Shown here one piece after another: positions 59,002 to 64,000 of a stretch of DNA of 64,000 bases. The DNA is from Isoetes taiwanensis (lineage: Eukaryota; Streptophyta; Lycopodiopsida; Isoetales; Isoetaceae). The position numbers and the translations under genes were made by a program. The notes under the pieces were generated by a model. It made no database searches, was not told the DNA's origin, and saw only the letters and a list, made by a program, of their open reading frames with translations. The stretch lies in NCBI GenBank assembly GCA_021234155.1, contig JAJEKV010000206.1, forward strand, positions 374,001-438,000, given 5' to 3'. Within the stretch, counting starts at the first letter, position 1. Each line of letters starts with the position of its first letter.

Positions 59002-60239
59002 ATATGGTGCGTAGGATGAAGATATGGCGAATAGTGGAGTGATTGGGTTTGCAACCTGTCTAAGCTATATATCCCTAATGCTAGATGACTTTGTGCAAGT
59101 GGTCAAACATTCCTCTAAGCTCCCAACAAATCAAATCAATGATATAGAATTTGTCAAAAAAGGCTACAAAGATTGACAAGAGGATTGATCCTCACCAACC
59201 ACGATCCCCAGCTGCAATGCGGCCATTAGCCTGACCATTGCCTTGCTCATTCACTGCACATGCACTCATGGGGTTAGTCCTCTTGACTAAGTGGGGATTC
59301 ATAAAACTGCCTACTACTGCATGTGCATGGATACCTTGGAATTTATTAGATAACAAGAATATTTTATGTGAAGCCACAAGATACCATGTGAGTAAGTGCT
59401 AGACAATGGCAATACGATCAAATGAAATATAGTACATGAGCATTAGAAGCAAAGAACATAATAAGAAAGACCAAAACTTCATGATGCATAATGCATAGCT
59501 CCGAGACAATGGGAAGCTCAGCTAGTGTACACTCAGATCCGATTAGCATAATAATGCTTAGCTGGCTTAGAATCCAACCCCTGTAGTAGGAGTGGTAGAT
59601 GAACTTCGTATGTGTATACGTTCCCAGTGGCACTGTAAGACCTCTTACGGTGGAGTCAAGGAGTTGACTGTGCATCGGATGCCACGCTCGGTGTCACATA
59701 GCACTAGAACAACACAAAAGATTATCAACAGATAATTGGAACAATTCAGGCCACCGAACCTGGAAGCCTGACCCCAAAGTATCAAAGAGATGCCAAAATG
59801 CCAGGACAAGGTGATGCAATACAAAGACTACGACTTGTAATGCCCATAATCACAATTACAATCTAGCCAGATAACTTGTTCAAGGGGTTCAATGAGCCTT
59901 TTAGTTAAATTAGTGTAAGTTTAACATTGAGCAAATAGCCTTTTTCATAGCAAAACTTATCCAAAGACCATTTCTTCCATAAGGTATACAACATTTCTTA
60001 TTAGCTTACATTAAATCCATTAGCCACAATTTATCACATTTTCTACATGTAATTCTCTTGCCGTGGCTGCATATACAAAATTTAAACCATGTCGAAGTAG
60101 GTAGCTTAGAGATGCATGCTATGATAGCAATCCAAACATGTCGAGTGCATATACTCAGTAACTACTCATTAGTGTTGTGGCAAGTGCACCTCTAGCCAGT
60201 ATATACATTATTTCACTAAGTTATATGGCTTTTAATATC
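59002..60239. other. No gene recognised
   Basis: Short minus frames at 59192-59377 and 59418-59675 have no recognisable domain. No continuation of the Copia element beyond the LINE could be shown. Confidence 0.45.
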
Positions 60240-60592
60240 TCATATTAAACTAGAAACCAAGCCCAACACTCCTGGATTATAAAAGGTTTATGCACATACC
60301 TCCAATTATTCCCCTCCCGTATTTTTTCGTGTTTTCCAATTTTCTGTTTTTCCCTCTTTTCGTTTTTTCCTTCCATTTTTCTCCTTTTTTCCATTTACCC
60401 TTTTTGGGTTGCCCCTAGGGGGGCAAACCCTTGTTTATGTGGGCTTTTGGCATATCCTAGGTATATGCTAGAATATCCCTAGGATATGCTGGTGACTGCT
60501 AAAAACTTATGATTGGCTGTAAATGCTCGGTCACTTCTGTTGGTGGGCAGCCGCTCTCGAAACCGGCTAACCGGAGAGGTATCTTGGGCAGA
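60240..60592 (+). repeat. Dispersed repeat family (gggttgcccc), copy 2
   Basis: It starts with aactagaaaccaagcccaac, runs through a pyrimidine-rich stretch (60300-60400), gggttgcccctagggggg, a gtgggcttttggcatatcc block with three ggatatgct/tatgctag words, and ends near aaccggctaaccgg. Parts match 21100-21330 (minus) and 62575-63000. Confidence 0.65.
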
Positions 60593-62379
<1,787 letters not shown>

Positions 62380-62540
62380 TTCAAAACTTAATACGGCCGT
62401 ATTATGGCCCGTATTCCCTGGAATACGGGCGTATTCTGTTTCGACAATTTCTTACGGCGTATTCATTTTTAGAATACGGTTTTTTTTTTAATTTACGTAC
62501 TCGCCGTATTCTAAAGAGAATACGGCCGTACCCATGATGG
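62380..62540. repeat. AATACGG-rich foldback relic
   Basis: The word aatacgg or its complement ccgtatt occurs about nine times. The outer parts (tacggccgtatt near 62391, gaatacggccgta near 62519) are inverted copies. Confidence 0.65.
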
Positions 62541-62569
62541 AAATAGCATTCCACTGATATGTTTGAGTC

Positions 62570-63000
62570 CAGTTTTTTGGGTTGCCCCTAAGGGGAAAAC
62601 CCTCATCCATGTGGGTTTGTGGCATATTCCAAGTATATGTCAGTATATGCTCGAAAACATGACTTTGAAGTGTGATTTAAGCCATTTCACTCTCGGGTCA
62701 CGGAGGGCAACCCTCCGTGCGCAGCACCTTGTTTTTTTCCTTTTGCTAGGTTTTGTTCCAGATTTTCGGCCATCTAATCTGGAGGGTTGATATGCGACAT
62801 CCGATTTACATTTGATTTCTAACAGTCATACACTAAAGCTTTGCAATTTAAGACTAGAAACCAAGCACAACTAGATTATAAGAGATTTATGCACATTCGT
62901 CCCTTTTGTCCTTTTTTGCTTTTCTTTTTTCTTCCTCATTTTTTCCTTTCCTTTTTTTCCCTCACTTTTCTCCTTTGTTCACCTTTTTTAGAGTTTGTTT
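62570..63000 (+). repeat. Dispersed repeat family (gggttgcccc), copy 3, rearranged
   Basis: 62576-62660 matches the gggttgcccct and gtgggttt..gcatattcc blocks. 62850-62990 matches agactagaaaccaagcacaa and the pyrimidine-rich stretch of copy 2, but the order of the two parts is reversed. Confidence 0.6.
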
Positions 63001-63135
63001 CACGATTCTTGGCCTCCTGATTTGGAAGGTCAATATGAGCCATTTGATCATGATCATTTACAGTTGCCCAATCGGATGGCTCATCTCAACCATCCAATCC
63101 AAGATTTAAAAAATGACATACTTACACTTTGTAAT

Positions 63136-63430
63136 ACAAGAAATTTATCGCGGCGGCCAAGGCCGCCATGAACATTTCTCTTTTCCAAAACCATCATCAG
63201 GAATTTCTAGATAATTCAAAAATAGTGTAAAGAAGTTCTAAAATTCTCCCCAAAATTCCCTCATGTTCTAGGATTCTATATTCTAGGATTCTTTGACTAT
63301 AAGTAATGTGGTTTGTGAAGGAGAGTGATTGGCCATATGACATTTCTCATGCCGAACCTACTTCATATTCTACCTTATTTATACAAGAAATTTATCGCGG
63401 CGGCCAAGGACGCCACGAACATTTCTCTTT
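63136..63430. repeat. Direct repeat of 48 bp, 247 bp apart
   Basis: 63136-63183 and 63383-63430 share acaagaaatttatcgcggcg and the following bases with two differences. The first copy contains the perfect palindrome GGCGGCCAAGGCCGCC; the second has one change that breaks it. Confidence 0.8.
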
Positions 63431-64000
63431 CCTGCAATATGAACATTGGGGGGATGAGCAACTAGTCGTGCGCATTCGTTGCAAGAGAAGCACTTTGATG
63501 GGTATTCAATTACCATGCATCCCAGTACATTAGGGCATACACATTTGTATATGGATTATAAATAACTAAACAGGGTCTACTGGCAGTGGCACCAAATAAA
63601 TATCAAACTCAGACATATGTTTGCTTCAGTCGCCGCCCAACAGTATTCAAGAGTCAGATTGGATGGCTATGGCTCCGGATTGGATGGCTATGGCATCAAA
63701 TCGTTATTTTTGGTTTCAAATATTGGGCAACGTAGCTTCTCCACTGCAAGAAACAACCTCTTTGCTTATCTCTGTTTGCCGATGCATCGCACAGATCAAA
63801 ACAGAGCATCAATAGAGAAGCAGGATCCCTTTCGCCTCTGGCAGCAGGATTTAACCGGCAAACAACATCTGACGGTAAGAGAGCGATATGATCCGCCCAA
63901 TCTAATCCAACATACCTATGTGTTCGTTGCAACGACAGGGCTTCAACTGAGGTCAAGCATACCCGCCATCGCCAAACAACCAGGCATCGAAGTCGCAGGA
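63431..64000. other. No gene recognised
   Basis: A minus frame (63956-63696) and a + frame (63621-63815) have no recognisable domain. Confidence 0.45.

Overview
This is an AT-rich, intron- and transposon-rich nuclear segment of a land plant. Plant signs are a caffeoyl-CoA O-methyltransferase exon (lignin pathway), a plant-type RING gene remnant, Copia elements, Helitron 3' ends and long introns. The best-supported complete gene encodes a MORN3-type protein with seven MORN repeats, a family known from sperm and flagella. A plant that keeps it probably has swimming sperm (fern, lycophyte, bryophyte, cycad or Ginkgo). With lignin chemistry and this repeat load I lean to a fern or lycophyte, as inference only.

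Layout. 0-8.7 kb is mobile-element debris: an LTR relic (1-2223), an array of hairpins with compensatory changes (2320-3420), a transposon-derived frame (4745-7654) and a Copia fragment (7820-8640). 9-16.8 kb has no certain gene, but several splice-bounded open stretches on + may be exons of an unrecognised gene (10.67-15.42 kb), with a foldback MITE at 12.3-12.7 kb. Two Helitron 3' termini at 16.88 and 19.46 kb may delimit a 2.6 kb Helitron. A broken WD40 (ZFWD-type) gene copy follows on minus at 19.5-20.35 kb. 20-31.9 kb is mostly unassigned sequence with tandem duplications, two LINE fragments and microsatellites.

31.95-44.46 kb is the MORN3-like gene: five exons with exact phase agreement. 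Its last intron is 11 kb long. That intron holds a LINE 3' end, a GC-rich foldback, a tandem TIR unit, and, antisense, an intronless eIF4A-like frame that is still open but has lost the residues needed for ATP hydrolysis.

44.8-59 kb is nested debris: LINE pieces, a hAT-like MITE, a split Copia element, a triplicated tRNA-derived SINE, a second copy of the 12.3 kb MITE, a RING gene remnant and a 2.5 kb LINE. 59-64 kb holds dispersed repeats and one clean CCoAOMT exon at 61829-61973, whose other coding exons are not visible.

The most unusual signal is a shared hairpin module in three LINE 3' ends and once inside an unrelated unit. Its outer stem and tetraloop stem change by compensatory substitution, including a UUCG to GAAA loop exchange. 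This suggests an RNA structure kept for retrotransposition. Most other genes here are decayed, and I see no operon-like or defence system.
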